A stretch of 54,888 nt of DNA. Origin: Bradyrhizobium sp. (GTDB lineage Bacteria > Pseudomonadota > Alphaproteobacteria > Rhizobiales > Xanthobacteraceae). The notes beneath the pieces are model-generated. The model saw only the letters and a list, made by a program, of their open reading frames with translations, searched no databases and was not told where the DNA came from. Each line of letters starts with the position of its first letter. Position 1 is the first letter of the stretch. Made by a program: the position numbers and the translations under genes. The stretch spans positions 1 to 54,888 of the forward strand of contig NZ_JACRAW010000109.1 in assembly GCF_016213215.1 (NCBI RefSeq), written 5' to 3'. Below are positions 1-7,893 of this stretch, piece by piece.

Positions 1-29
1 CCGACGTCCAATCCCACAAAATATGTCAT
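1..29 (-). mobile_element. IS110-family transposase, N-terminal fragment cut by the window edge
   Basis: Reading leftwards, an ATG at 29-27 opens a frame giving MTYFVGLDV before the window ends. IS110-family DEDD transposases typically begin with a hydrophobic stretch followed by GLDV, whose Asp belongs to the RuvC-like active site. A purine-rich ribosome site (GGAGAG) lies just upstream. Only about nine codons are visible, so the assignment rests on this short motif and on position directly behind a mobilisation gene. Confidence 0.55.
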
Positions 30-228
30 CGGAGCTCTCCTGTGTGGCAACGACTGCCTAAGTCGTTGCACCGGGCTCCGGATTCGGCCACCAGGCGGCT
101 ATCCCCGTGCACCGCTTTCTCGGAGCCCGATAAGAAGAGCCATCTCCGGTCGCTTGCTCCCTGCACTCCGCTCATTGCTCTCGAACGCACGCCATTTCCC
201 GACACCGCTCGACGGAATGGGATTGCAC
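30..228 (-). other. Non-coding stretch upstream of the IS110 transposase start (possible left end and bridge RNA region)
   Basis: These 199 bases lie between the stop of the lytic transglycosylase gene and the transposase ATG, with no credible gene. In IS110 elements the untranslated stretch before the transposase carries the bridge RNA. A small palindrome (GGAGCTCTCC) sits at 32-41 next to the start codon. The element boundary cannot be placed from one copy, so the RNA is inferred from family knowledge only. Confidence 0.3.
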
Positions 229-822
229 TCATCGGGAAACTTCCTGGCTGGCTCGCCGCACAAACAGCCCGGTCGCGCGCGGCGTGATCGCAGACGCATC
301 GTGTGCTGACGGCCGGATCGAGGATTCCATCTGGTGCGCAGATAGCGCCGACCAATTGTCGCTAGATGCGCTAACCGAGCGCCTAACGAAAAGGTGTCCG
401 TGCTGCCATGCAGTTGCAGGTCTGATGCCTAGACGGGTGAGTTCGCGATGCGCGTTCCCAAGCAGCGGCGCTAGCATTGCGAGGTAAATTTGCGTTTCGC
501 CGGGAAGCGGCTGGCCCGTCGCCAAATGCTGCTGGTACCGCCGGGCACCTGCATTGTAGGCGGCAAGAAAGCCCTCCGGTCCGAAGCGGTCGAGTAACTC
601 ACGCAGGTACGCCGAGCCTGCGATGATGTTGTCGTGCGGATCAAACGGATCGAGGCCGAGATCGTACCGGACGCTCGATTCGACCCAGCTCGCGGGCATG
701 ATTTGCATCAGCCCGAGCGCTCCCCGTGGCGAGATTGCTCGCGCGTTGCCGGCGCTTTCGGCGCTGATCACGGCACAGATCCACTGCTCCGGGATTGCAA
801 ACCGATCGGACGCTTCGGTCAC
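229..822 (-). CDS. VirB1/TrbN-like lytic transglycosylase (5' end disturbed)
   Basis: A soluble lytic transglycosylase domain (SLT, goose-lysozyme fold) covers the first ~120 residues: the catalytic Glu lies in ISAESAGN, followed by GALGLMQIMPASW and FLAAYNAGARRY. Such enzymes open peptidoglycan locally for conjugation machinery. The GTG at 822 is the first usable start in frame, but the frame stays open to 937 and encodes a signal-peptide-like stretch (FLAVWLTLQLP, then TATAQ). No ATG, GTG or TTG lies in that extension; an ATG at 943-941 is exactly one base out of frame. The true start is therefore probably lost to a one-base shift. The protein lies last in the leftward DUF2840/S26/SLT series. 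Confidence 0.85.
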   Translation of the reverse strand: MTEASDRFAIPEQWICAVISAESAGNARAISPRGALGLMQIMPASWVESSVRYDLGLDPFDPHDNIIAGSAYLRELLDRFGPEGFLAAYNAGARRYQQHLATGQPLPGETQIYLAMLAPLLGNAHRELTRLGIRPATAWQHGHLFVRRSVSASSDNWSALSAHQMESSIRPSAHDASAITPRATGLFVRRASQEVSR

Positions 823-1094
823 GAATGATGCATAGGAGGCGACCGGGAGGGAGATGGACGACAGCGTAATCTGCTCACCCGCTGCGGTCTGGGCTGTGGC
901 GGTCCACGGCAGCTGGAGCGTCAGCCAGACCGCCAGGAATCATGCGCTTGCTCGCCGCCGTTTGCGTACCGGGTTATCTGCCGGGCAAGGCGATCCACGG
1001 TCGCGCCGGACTTGACGCCAATCCGGACCGTTTGCGGATGTAGTGGCTTTCTCGAGCATGGCCGGGATGGAGGAACAGCGGAGAACGGGCAAGA

Positions 1095-1604
1095 TCAATC
1101 CTCCTCCGTCCATACCGGAACGGCTTTCCCAATGACCGCTGATGCTGAGATTGGACCAAAATAGCGGCCGTCGAGCGAGTCCGCCGACTGCCAATTCATG
1201 ACGAAGATTTCGTCTGAGGCGAGAACGCGGCAGCCCTGCCAGGCCGGCAGCAGCCGATCACGGTGATCGCGCTCTTTGGCCTGCCCAATTTCGATGTTGT
1301 CGACCGAGATCGTGAAGCCGGTTCTGCAGATGGTTTGTCCCGGCAGCGCCAGCACACGCTTGAGCATAGGAAGGCCGGTCGGCAGATACCCGCTCGAATC
1401 GAGGAAGCTCGAAAGCGGCGCGGGCGGGCGGACGACCACCAGGTCGGTGACCATCAGATGTTCAATCGGCTGCAAACGATACAGACCGAGCGGCACGCTC
1501 TCGGAGGCATTCCAGATGTAATGTGGCGAGGCGCCTTCGATCACTGACAGGGTCAGCGCCGCCGCCGTGCAAGTGACAGTGAGGCTTGCAAAGCGACCGG
1601 TCAT
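1095..1604 (-). CDS. S26-family signal peptidase, TraF-like
   Basis: A 169-residue protein starting with a hydrophobic anchor. The catalytic Ser lies in SESVPLGLYRL, the family S-x-P-x-G-x-Y motif, and the catalytic Lys in LKRVLALPGQ. TraF peptidases mature conjugative pilins in the periplasm. The ATG at 1604 overlaps the stop of the upstream DUF2840 gene by an ATGA tetranucleotide, which supports this start and implies translational coupling. Upstream in-frame codons exist, but they overlap the DUF2840 frame and look unlike peptidase sequence. Confidence 0.85.
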   Translation of the reverse strand: MTGRFASLTVTCTAAALTLSVIEGASPHYIWNASESVPLGLYRLQPIEHLMVTDLVVVRPPAPLSSFLDSSGYLPTGLPMLKRVLALPGQTICRTGFTISVDNIEIGQAKERDHRDRLLPAWQGCRVLASDEIFVMNWQSADSLDGRYFGPISASAVIGKAVPVWTEED

Positions 1605-2065
1605 AGGGTCAGCCTTCGACGATGGAGCCACGCCTGGTGACGGCCACGGGTGTAGTTTCTTGGGTTTTCGTTCACGGACAGACGATTGTGGACGTGATGC
1701 CAATATTCGGGCGCAGCCTCGGCGGGGTTGATGCCAAGGGCCTCCATTGCGTCGATCAACTGAAGGACGCGCTCCACTTTCGGCCAGCCAGACAATCGCA
1801 GCACGCTCTCGCCGCCGGGATTGACCCAGGGAACGGTCGAGTACGGCTGTCCAGGCGCTGGAGCGCGCAAAATATCGATGCGCGACAGAACGGTGCCAAA
1901 GTCATTGGAGGTCCAGCGGACGAACGCAAACACGCTGCCGGGCTGAAACGAAAGAGCGCGGCGATGACGATCGATGATCTTTTCCGAGACGGGCTGACCG
2001 AACCGGATCCGGTTCTCGATGCGCTTCTCAAGCCACAAGAGCTCGACGGTGGTGAGGTCGTTCAT
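1601..2065 (-). CDS. DUF2840 family protein
   Basis: A 154-residue soluble protein beginning MNDLTTVELLWLEKRIENR. It matches the DUF2840 family as I remember it: an N-terminal basic helix, the block FAFVRWTSNDFGT and a proline-rich centre. The function is unknown. In rhizobial islands the family is almost always found directly before the TraF-like S26 peptidase, as here, with a four-base overlap. The ATG at 2065 is chosen because the conserved N-terminus begins there; the longer open frame upstream is not conserved-looking. Confidence 0.8.
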   Translation of the reverse strand: MNDLTTVELLWLEKRIENRIRFGQPVSEKIIDRHRRALSFQPGSVFAFVRWTSNDFGTVLSRIDILRAPAPGQPYSTVPWVNPGGESVLRLSGWPKVERVLQLIDAMEALGINPAEAAPEYWHHVHNRLSVNENPRNYTRGRHQAWLHRRRLTL

Positions 2066-2174
2066 GTTGGTGCTCCAGAGTGGAACGAGATCGCCGGGAG
2101 GAGCGAAAGGCAGGCCGATCTGAACTGGCACGCAGCAGCTCGGGAGCGGCTGGTGGAGTTGCGGTCCAACATCG

Positions 2175-2453
2175 TCAGCGCCGCTCCTTGCCCGCATAGG
2201 GAATGGGCGGCTGGCGTTTGGCAGGCAGCACGATCCCGGTGCCGGGATCGGTTGTTGATTTTTTGGTGCCGCGATCGACCCACGCCTTCAGGTCATCGAG
2301 GGCATAGACAACGCGGCCACCGAGCTTGTGATAGGTCGGCCCGGTGCCATAGGTGCGGTGCTTTTCGAGCGTACGACCGGATAGGCCCAAAAAGCGGGCC
2401 GCCTCGGGCGTGCGCAGGTATCGCGGCGGCAAGCCCGCCAGGGGATCGGCCAT
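2175..2453 (-). CDS. AlpA-like helix-turn-helix DNA-binding protein
   Basis: A 92-residue winged-helix/MerR-type small regulator. RYLRTPEAARFLGLSGRTLEKH is the helix-turn-helix, followed by GGRVVYALDDLKAWVD, the usual wing and helix of AlpA/excisionase-like proteins; the tail is basic. In related islands this gene precedes replication (repA) and partition (parA) genes, then DUF2840. Here only about 110 bp separate it from DUF2840, so those genes seem to be missing. A regulatory role is inferred from fold and position. Confidence 0.8.
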   Translation of the reverse strand: MADPLAGLPPRYLRTPEAARFLGLSGRTLEKHRTYGTGPTYHKLGGRVVYALDDLKAWVDRGTKKSTTDPGTGIVLPAKRQPPIPYAGKERR

Positions 2454-2799
2454 TTGAGAACCTCCGAGAGCACGGCGCCGAGGAAGGCGCTGTTCGCGTG
2501 CTGGCGGTCACAATGGCGAAGCGAATGCGCGAAGGGGGATGCCGATTTGAGAGGGGTCGAATTTCGATACCCCGGCCTGCGTGAGGCAAGCTGAACGCGG
2601 ATTAGGGCGCGTACTCATGAAGCATCGGTGATCTCCACTTTGCCGCGATACCGACCGCCCTTGTGCAACCGCAGCAAATGTCGCGATGGGCCAACAGCCG
2701 ACATTGCCGGTATCGTTTCTTCAGTATCATCTGGTACAAGGCTCCCGGGGATGCGTCCGCCCCCGAAACGAGGATCTGGTTCTGAATAGCCGTCTGACC

Positions 2800-3288
2800 G
2801 TGGGCACCATTGCTTTAACCACTGCATTTCTAATGCTGTGTCTCGATCAGCTTACAAAGCATTGGGCGCTTCAAGCGTTGGGCGCTGTTGGCACGACCAT
2901 CAAATTGCCAGGCCCCGTTGACCTCACACTCCTGTTGAATAGGAGCAACGCATTTGGACTGATCCCTGACTACGGCGAGTTTTCACGTTGGGCGCTCGCT
3001 GCTTTAAGTCTAGCCGCGGCGGCAATTTCGCTGGTATTTGCGTTGCGCCGATCAACGTCGATCTTGAACGCTCTTGGGTTTGCCTTCATCAGCGCGGGAG
3101 CGTTTGGAAATGCCATCGATCGCGTTCGATTGGGGGCCGTCGTTGATCTATTCGATGCATCGAAACTTCGGTTCGTCTGGGTTTTCAATGTCGCGGATGT
3201 TTCGATAGATCTAGGGTTCGGAGTGATTCTGTTAGGGGCTCTCGTGCCCGCTTTGGCGGCTCATAAGGTCCGGCGGGCCAACGATTAG
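2800..3288 (+). CDS. lspA: Lipoprotein signal peptidase (signal peptidase II), accessory copy
   Basis: An integral inner-membrane aspartic protease that removes signal peptides from prolipoproteins. Visible motifs are LDQLTKHW in the first membrane segment, LNRSNAFGL, and the catalytic blocks GNAIDRVRLGAVVDLFD and FNVADVSI, giving the two catalytic Asp residues. Four hydrophobic segments are present. The frame is open from an ATG at 2686, but those first 38 codons are unlike the family, and a GTG at 2800 fits the normal N-terminus better; the start is uncertain. Being inside an island, it is probably a second copy beside a chromosomal lspA. It lies divergent from the mobilisation genes. Confidence 0.85.
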   Translation: MGTIALTTAFLMLCLDQLTKHWALQALGAVGTTIKLPGPVDLTLLLNRSNAFGLIPDYGEFSRWALAALSLAAAAISLVFALRRSTSILNALGFAFISAGAFGNAIDRVRLGAVVDLFDASKLRFVWVFNVADVSIDLGFGVILLGALVPALAAHKVRRAND

Positions 3289-3471
3289 GAGTGTTCGTCT
3301 TCGTCCGGAGCGGGTCACAAGCGGCGGTCGAGGCCAGCGCGCCTCTTCGTCCGGTCTACGGTCCATAGCAGACATTTCGGCTCGCAATGGATGGTTCGGC
3401 TCAGGCCAACTGCTGACTTTCGAGGCCGAATGCCTTAGACGGAACATTCATCCGATCTTGGGACACAAATT

Positions 3472-4272
3472 ATGACCGCCGATCTGGCTCAGAGGATCGC
3501 CGAAGCTTACCGGTGGCAGCGTCGGCTCGGAAACGCGCAGATCATGGGGCCGGCTTGCCACATTGTCGCCGATCCGGCACACCCGGATGTGTGGGATTCT
3601 AATCATGCCGACGAGGTCACCGCTCGGACCGACGCCGAGATTGACGCGGTTTTTGCGGCTATGGATCGACATCTCGATCACACTCCCTGGCGCGTGATCC
3701 ATACCGATTGCTTCACACCCGATGCGTTTCTCGCCCGCCTTGCCCTCGATGATTTCGAAGAACGTCCCGTCACCATCCAGATGGCCTTACAAGGCGACCT
3801 CGCCAATCGGGATACAGAAGTCGAGCTGCGGCCTGTCACTAGCGATGCTGATTGGCAGATGTTGCTACAACTCGTCCTCGCCGATCATGCCGAGGGCCGG
3901 CGCACTAGCAACACTCTCGTGCCGCCCGAGGTTAGTGCCGGCATCGTGGCCGGCTATCGCGCCAAGAGCGGCACGTATCATTTCCATCTTGCGGCGCAGA
4001 ACGGTGTTCCGGTCGCGTACGGCGCCCACGCTGCTGCGCCGAATGGCGTCGGCATGATCGAGGATCTGTTCACACTGCAATCTGCGCGGCGTCGGGGCAT
4101 CGCGAGTAGCATCATAACCGCATTCACCGAGCGCCTGCGCGCTGGTGGCTGCCACACCATTTTTCTTGGAGCGCTCGCCACCGAACAACCCAAGCACCTA
4201 TACGCTCGTTTGGGTTTCAAGCCAGTGATGCTTGCCCGCACCTGGGTGCGGAGAGTGCCCAAGAACGGTTGA
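3472..4272 (+). CDS. GNAT family N-acetyltransferase
   Basis: A 266-residue protein with a C-terminal GNAT fold. The acetyl-CoA binding motif is SARRRGIASSI (R-x-x-G-x-A type), preceded by the strand GVGMIEDLFTL and followed by LYARLGFKPV, the usual last strand and helix. The N-terminal ~110 residues are not recognised and could position a substrate, which is unknown. It lies 183 bp after lspA on the same strand, and the two may be one cargo unit. Confidence 0.8.
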   Translation: MTADLAQRIAEAYRWQRRLGNAQIMGPACHIVADPAHPDVWDSNHADEVTARTDAEIDAVFAAMDRHLDHTPWRVIHTDCFTPDAFLARLALDDFEERPVTIQMALQGDLANRDTEVELRPVTSDADWQMLLQLVLADHAEGRRTSNTLVPPEVSAGIVAGYRAKSGTYHFHLAAQNGVPVAYGAHAAAPNGVGMIEDLFTLQSARRRGIASSIITAFTERLRAGGCHTIFLGALATEQPKHLYARLGFKPVMLARTWVRRVPKNG

Positions 4273-4456
4273 GATTGGAAAGTTCGCAACGGGTCATTTT
4301 CGACGGTTTCCCCGGGGACTGTCGGCCGGTTGATGTCCGCTTCTGCCCATGAGCGACGAACCGGGGCCTGGTCAGGGGCGTGCTGGCAGCGACTACCTTG
4401 CTTTCGTTCAGCTCGCTTCGATCAGTGCTATGGCTTCGCGTCAATACGTCCGCGTC

Positions 4457-5306
4457 CTAATGCTCGCGGTAGCCGCGGCGCAGGAGCGCGCGATATCCGC
4501 CCCGCATCAGGGACAGCCCGGATTGGACCAGGCGGATGGTGCGGCTGCGCAGATCATGAGTCTTCCAAGATCGTTCGGGAATCCGCCGGCTGCCGAACAG
4601 GACCTCGGCAATGGTGCGGTAGCTGTTTCCCTCGGTTCGTCCGTCCAGCGCCCGCAGAGCGAGCGTGAGCCGCTGGCAGCGTTCCAGGGACAGCACGGGT
4701 CGTGAAGGTGCGACGGGTCGCTTTTCGAGGGCCGACCAGAATCGATGCGCGGCGTGTGCGCGCAGATCAAAATCGGCGTCGAGCGGTAGATGGAGGATAA
4801 GCGATCTTCCGTCGGCCGGGAGTTTGTCCAGCCAAAAGCGATGCGTCGCACCACCCATGCGCGTTACCACATGCCATCCGTCAGGGGCGTGTCGAAGCTC
4901 CTCACGCGATAGCCGGCGCAGGTCGAGATTGTGCGGCCGACCGAGTGATGGAACGGCTGCCGTGCTGTCGAGCTTCAGTACGCTCGGTAGCATCTCCGGC
5001 GCCCAGAAGATCGTCTGTGCGTAGAACGCTTTCTGCGGATCAGCCGCGAAAGCATACCCCCCAGCGAAGTCGAAATTCGTCCAATGCCGAAAGCGCGAAC
5101 TTTCTGCTGGCGAGCGCACGATATTCTTTACGGTAATCCGCGTTGCGGCGGAGCAACTCCCAGGCGAAATCAGGAGCCTCGGCCGTTTCCAAACGAGCGT
5201 AGGATTCAGGTGATCGCCAATCAAACACCGACACTTTACTGCCTCCCCATTGCGCCCCCACGACGGAATTGCAGTTGATAATTGTGACTATTTGTGGTTG
5301 CGACAT
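4457..5306 (-). pseudogene. DUF6499-DUF2285 protein, split by a one-base frameshift
   Basis: Two overlapping frames give the two halves of one known island protein. The first (5306-5040) carries the DUF6499-type N-terminus around DWRSPESYARL and ends FRLRWGVCFRG-stop. The second carries the rest from ADPQKAFYAQTIFWAPE and ends in a DUF2285-like DNA-binding domain with GGYRALLRRGYRE. Both meet at a run of six C on the plus strand (5057-5062). Removing one base gives FRLRWGYAFAADPQK in one frame, the family-like sequence. The gene is therefore a fresh pseudogene, a sequencing error, or a frameshifted gene. A GTG near 5240 is a more likely start than the ATG at 5306. Confidence 0.75.
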
Positions 5307-5389
5307 AATGTCCGCTCAATTCTCCGATCGCCGCTGCGATCAAACAATGAGCAGAGCATCGCGATTCTTTCAGTTTGAATTCAGCTTGT

Positions 5390-5683
5390 TCAGCTTCGCG
5401 GCTGGGGATCGCTGGGGCCGCGCCGCAGCAAAAGCTTATAGCCCTGGCTGGTCATCCATTTGGCGCGTGCAAGATGGCTATCGAAAGCGCGGCGCGCGCG
5501 ATCCGGTTCAACACTGGCATCGATGTGCAGGATGAGGCGCGCGGCTTCGCGCCAATCAGCATTGGCTGCTTCCGCATCGAGAAGACGCATGTAGGTGACG
5601 GCGTGCTCCTCGTCGTAAGCCGTCAACGCCGGCTCATTGGGCGCGAGATCTGCAATTTCGGGATCGAGTGGCGGTGACTGCAT
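5390..5683 (-). CDS. Small DUF2285-like protein
   Basis: A 97-residue acidic protein (MQSPPLDPEIADL) ending in a helix block, FDSHLARAKWMTSQGYKLLL, that resembles the C-terminal DNA-binding part of DUF2285 proteins. In rhizobial islands such a gene regularly sits between the DUF6499-DUF2285 gene and a divergent XRE regulator, as here. The function is unknown; a transcription-related role is inferred from the neighbourhood. The ATG at 5683 has a purine-rich ribosome site upstream. Confidence 0.7.
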   Translation of the reverse strand: MQSPPLDPEIADLAPNEPALTAYDEEHAVTYMRLLDAEAANADWREAARLILHIDASVEPDRARRAFDSHLARAKWMTSQGYKLLLRRGPSDPQPRS

Positions 5684-5829
5684 GAAGCTCCTGCCCTGCC
5701 CTGGAAGTCTATCCGCGCCTCAACGACCTTCGTACGGCCCCCGCGGTACGATCTACAGGATTGTTTGCTCGAACGTTAAATATCTGTTCGCAAGTTGAAT
5801 CCATCGACCTGCAATCCCCGATTTGTCGA

Positions 5830-5852
5830 GAATACTCCGTGGTGGAATACTC
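5830..5852. promoter_or_regulatory. Direct repeat GAATACTC before the XRE regulator (candidate operator)
   Basis: GAATACTC occurs at 5830-5837 and again at 5845-5852, 15 bp apart, about one and a half helical turns. Both lie 24-46 bp upstream of the XRE gene start, in the divergent region shared with the DUF2285-like gene. Position and spacing suggest an autoregulatory operator; binding is inferred. Confidence 0.45.
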
Positions 5853-5875
5853 TTCAACACGTTGCCCTCTCGAAC

Positions 5876-6109
5876 ATGGACATTCGAGAGGTACTGGCAG
5901 CGAACTTGAAACGACTCCGACGGGCACGTCGCTTGTCGCAGGAAGAGCTTGCACATCGCGCCAAGATCGACCGAACCTACATCAGTTCGCTTGAAAGATG
6001 CCGTTACGCTGCTGGCATAGACGTTGTCGACAGCTTGGCTCGAGTTCTCGGCGTCGAGGCAGCTGATCTTTTGACGCGTCCCTCCGGCGACAAAAAGATG
6101 CGGAGTTGA
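5876..6109 (+). CDS. XRE-family helix-turn-helix regulator
   Basis: A 77-residue protein that is essentially one Cro/C1-type HTH domain: LKRLRRARRLSQEELAHRA, then DRTYISSLERC and DVVDSLARVLGVEAADLL. The ATG at 5876 gives MDIREVLAANLKRL, a standard N-terminus; the open frame upstream (from 5795) would cover the repeat operator and is rejected. It is divergent from the DUF2285 genes. Homologues at this place in rhizobial islands are thought to control transfer or excision genes. Confidence 0.88.
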   Translation: MDIREVLAANLKRLRRARRLSQEELAHRAKIDRTYISSLERCRYAAGIDVVDSLARVLGVEAADLLTRPSGDKKMRS

Positions 6110-6303
6110 TCCTTATTTGAGAGCAAGGATTTTGCATCAGAAATCTGGTCGCAATTTGACGATCGGCTAACGCCGCAGTGGACGCATATCTTTCGACCGC
6201 GTTGGACGACCGGCCGGTAAGAGAAGGAATTCGTAATACGCGATGCGGGATTGCGTAAGTTGGCTGAGCTCTTGCTCGCTTCTTCGTCGGCCTTGGTCAT
6301 GCG

Positions 6304-6331
6304 AAAACCCCGCCCGAGCGATCGGGCGGGG
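6304..6331 (-). terminator. Rho-independent terminator after the DUF736 gene
   Basis: A GC-rich hairpin with stem CCCCGCCCGA/TCGGGCGGGG lies 17 bp beyond the DUF736 stop. On the minus strand it is followed by TTTT (the A-run at 6304-6307), the expected arrangement for that gene. Confidence 0.8.
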
Positions 6332-6348
6332 CTTGTCGGCGCTAAGCC

Positions 6349-6669
6349 TCAGTCGCCGTTCTTGCGCGGCCGTGACCAGAGCAGCGTGTAGCCTTCGCCG
6401 CCTTCATCGTCGAACAGGTTCGCGTAGATCGGCGCGGTGAACGAGGGATCGTCGAGCTTCAGCGACAGGTAGTCGCGGCCCTCCTCTGAGCGCTTGGACC
6501 AGGCTGCCCCGATCTCGGCTCGTCCGACGTAGATGCGGTGGCTGGGAGCGTTCTCGCTGGTGCGGGTCTGCTCGGCGACAATGCGGACGCCTTTGGCCTG
6601 CAGGCTGAGCGTGACGATCTCGCCCTGGTAATCGTTGCCGACCTTCTTGAAGGAACCGATGGTAGCCAT
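6349..6669 (-). CDS. DUF736 family protein
   Basis: A 106-residue protein beginning MATIGSFKKVGNDYQGEI and ending in a basic tail. DUF736 proteins are short, mostly beta, cytoplasmic and of unknown function, and are marker genes of rhizobial conjugative islands and plasmids. The conserved blocks RIYVGRAEIGAAW and DYLSLKLDDPSF are present. The start at 6669 has a strong ribosome site (AAGGAGAAGT) 4-6 bases upstream. The longer frame to 6750 is rejected because the family begins at MATIG. Confidence 0.9.
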   Translation of the reverse strand: MATIGSFKKVGNDYQGEIVTLSLQAKGVRIVAEQTRTSENAPSHRIYVGRAEIGAAWSKRSEEGRDYLSLKLDDPSFTAPIYANLFDDEGGEGYTLLWSRPRKNGD

Positions 6670-6760
6670 TTTACTTCTCCTTGAGTTGTTCGAGCCGCGA
6701 CCACCGCGGCCTCGATGGCGCCTCTCGGCCGAAGACGATCGGTGACGCACCCGCTTGCGG

Positions 6761-6842
6761 GCCGAAGCGCAGCGGAGGACGCCGAAGCAGCGACTTTCTT
6801 GCCTCGCGAGGAATGGGCGTCAGCCCAGGGGAAGAAAGTCGC
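6761..6842. repeat. Intergenic repeat followed by an 11-bp inverted repeat (copy 1)
   Basis: CCGAAGCGCAGCGGAGGA near 6762 is repeated with small changes at 8921. It is followed by the inverted pair GCGACTTTCTT (6790-6800) and AAGAAAGTCGC (6832-6842), which can form a stem with a ~31-base loop. The rest of 6670-7211 holds no gene I can support. Confidence 0.55.
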
Positions 6843-7211
6843 GACCGTAGGCGTTGCGGCTCAGACGATCGAGGCGCAGCCGGTCTTCGGCCAGATCAAG
6901 CCATCAAGAGGCCAGGTGCTCGCGCACCGAGCATCTTTCAGGAGAAGTCGTGGCGGACGTCGGTTCACCTATGCAACAGGTTGGCAGCGTCCAGCGTGGA
7001 GAAAGAAGCAACCTGCGGGAAACGGCGGCATGTCGTCTTGAGAAAACTGCGACCGAGATCTCCCTCCTCCGCCGCTACTCACAGCTCCTAATGAGGTGGG
7101 CATCGCATCAGTCGACCGCTCCGCGAGGTCCCATTTCCCGACCATGAATCTCAAGAGCGAGCGCCCGCCGCGTCCAAAACGGAAAAGCAAATCGACGCGG
7201 AAGCGAAGGAA

Positions 7212-7691
7212 TTATCGCTCGCGTGTCGCGGTCGTCAGAAGTGACTGCGACAGATGTCGAGCCGCCCTGCCGAGCTCCGGACGTCGTTGTGCGAACAGGC
7301 TGATTCGTGTCCATGCCGTAAATCCAATGGCGACTGCGCCGATCCAGGCCAGGATCTCACGCCACAACAGGGACGGCACACCGACCTGCGAAAATGCAAA
7401 CATCACGTGGTACCCCGCAATCCCCGCCGGCACCGCGAAGGCTGCCGCAACGGCGACACGCAAGATCAGCGGCCTAATGGTGACGAAAGCAAACTGACCG
7501 GCCGCGAGCGTCAGCGCGGCAGAGGCAATGCCGGCGAGCAGTGCACCTGCGACTCCCGCGCCACCATAGAACGCCGCGATGCCAACATTGACCCCAACGA
7601 AGAAGGGAAAGGCATATACCGCGAGCGCGAAGATCAGCCAGCAGAATAGGCCGATCCCAACAGCATTGAGGACGAGTCCAAGGGCGAGCAT
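7212..7691 (-). CDS. Hypothetical integral membrane protein
   Basis: A 159-residue protein with about four hydrophobic segments (from MLALGLVLNAVGIGLFCW onward, including VGVNVGIAAFYGGAGVAGAL and AGIAGYHVMFAF) and a basic C-terminal tail. I know similar proteins only as unnamed membrane proteins next to DUF736 and DUF2493 genes in rhizobial islands. The ATG at 7691 is chosen because the membrane domain begins there; the 23 upstream codons are basic and not convincing. The function is unknown, and a role in transfer or entry exclusion would be a guess. Confidence 0.7.
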   Translation of the reverse strand: MLALGLVLNAVGIGLFCWLIFALAVYAFPFFVGVNVGIAAFYGGAGVAGALLAGIASAALTLAAGQFAFVTIRPLILRVAVAAAFAVPAGIAGYHVMFAFSQVGVPSLLWREILAWIGAVAIGFTAWTRISLFAQRRPELGRAARHLSQSLLTTATRER

Positions 7692-7893
7692 GGTGGTGGC
7701 TCCGTTCAACAGATGTGACGGTCGCGCCTTCCACCACCACCGCGGCGCTGATTGAAACATAGCCGAAACTCGACGACGGAGCGACGAGAAAATGCGGCCA
7801 CTCGTAGTGGCCTCCTACTGACGAGCGACTCTCTGTCGAGCAACCGAGCAGAAATGCAGCTTTGGTCGATTCCGTCGTGAGAAAGACGGCGCC

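Noticed and set aside
940..1194. 84-codon minus frame between the S26 peptidase and the lytic transglycosylase
   Set aside because: It overlaps the end of the peptidase gene and has no domain or ribosome site; only its last codons touch the transglycosylase start region.
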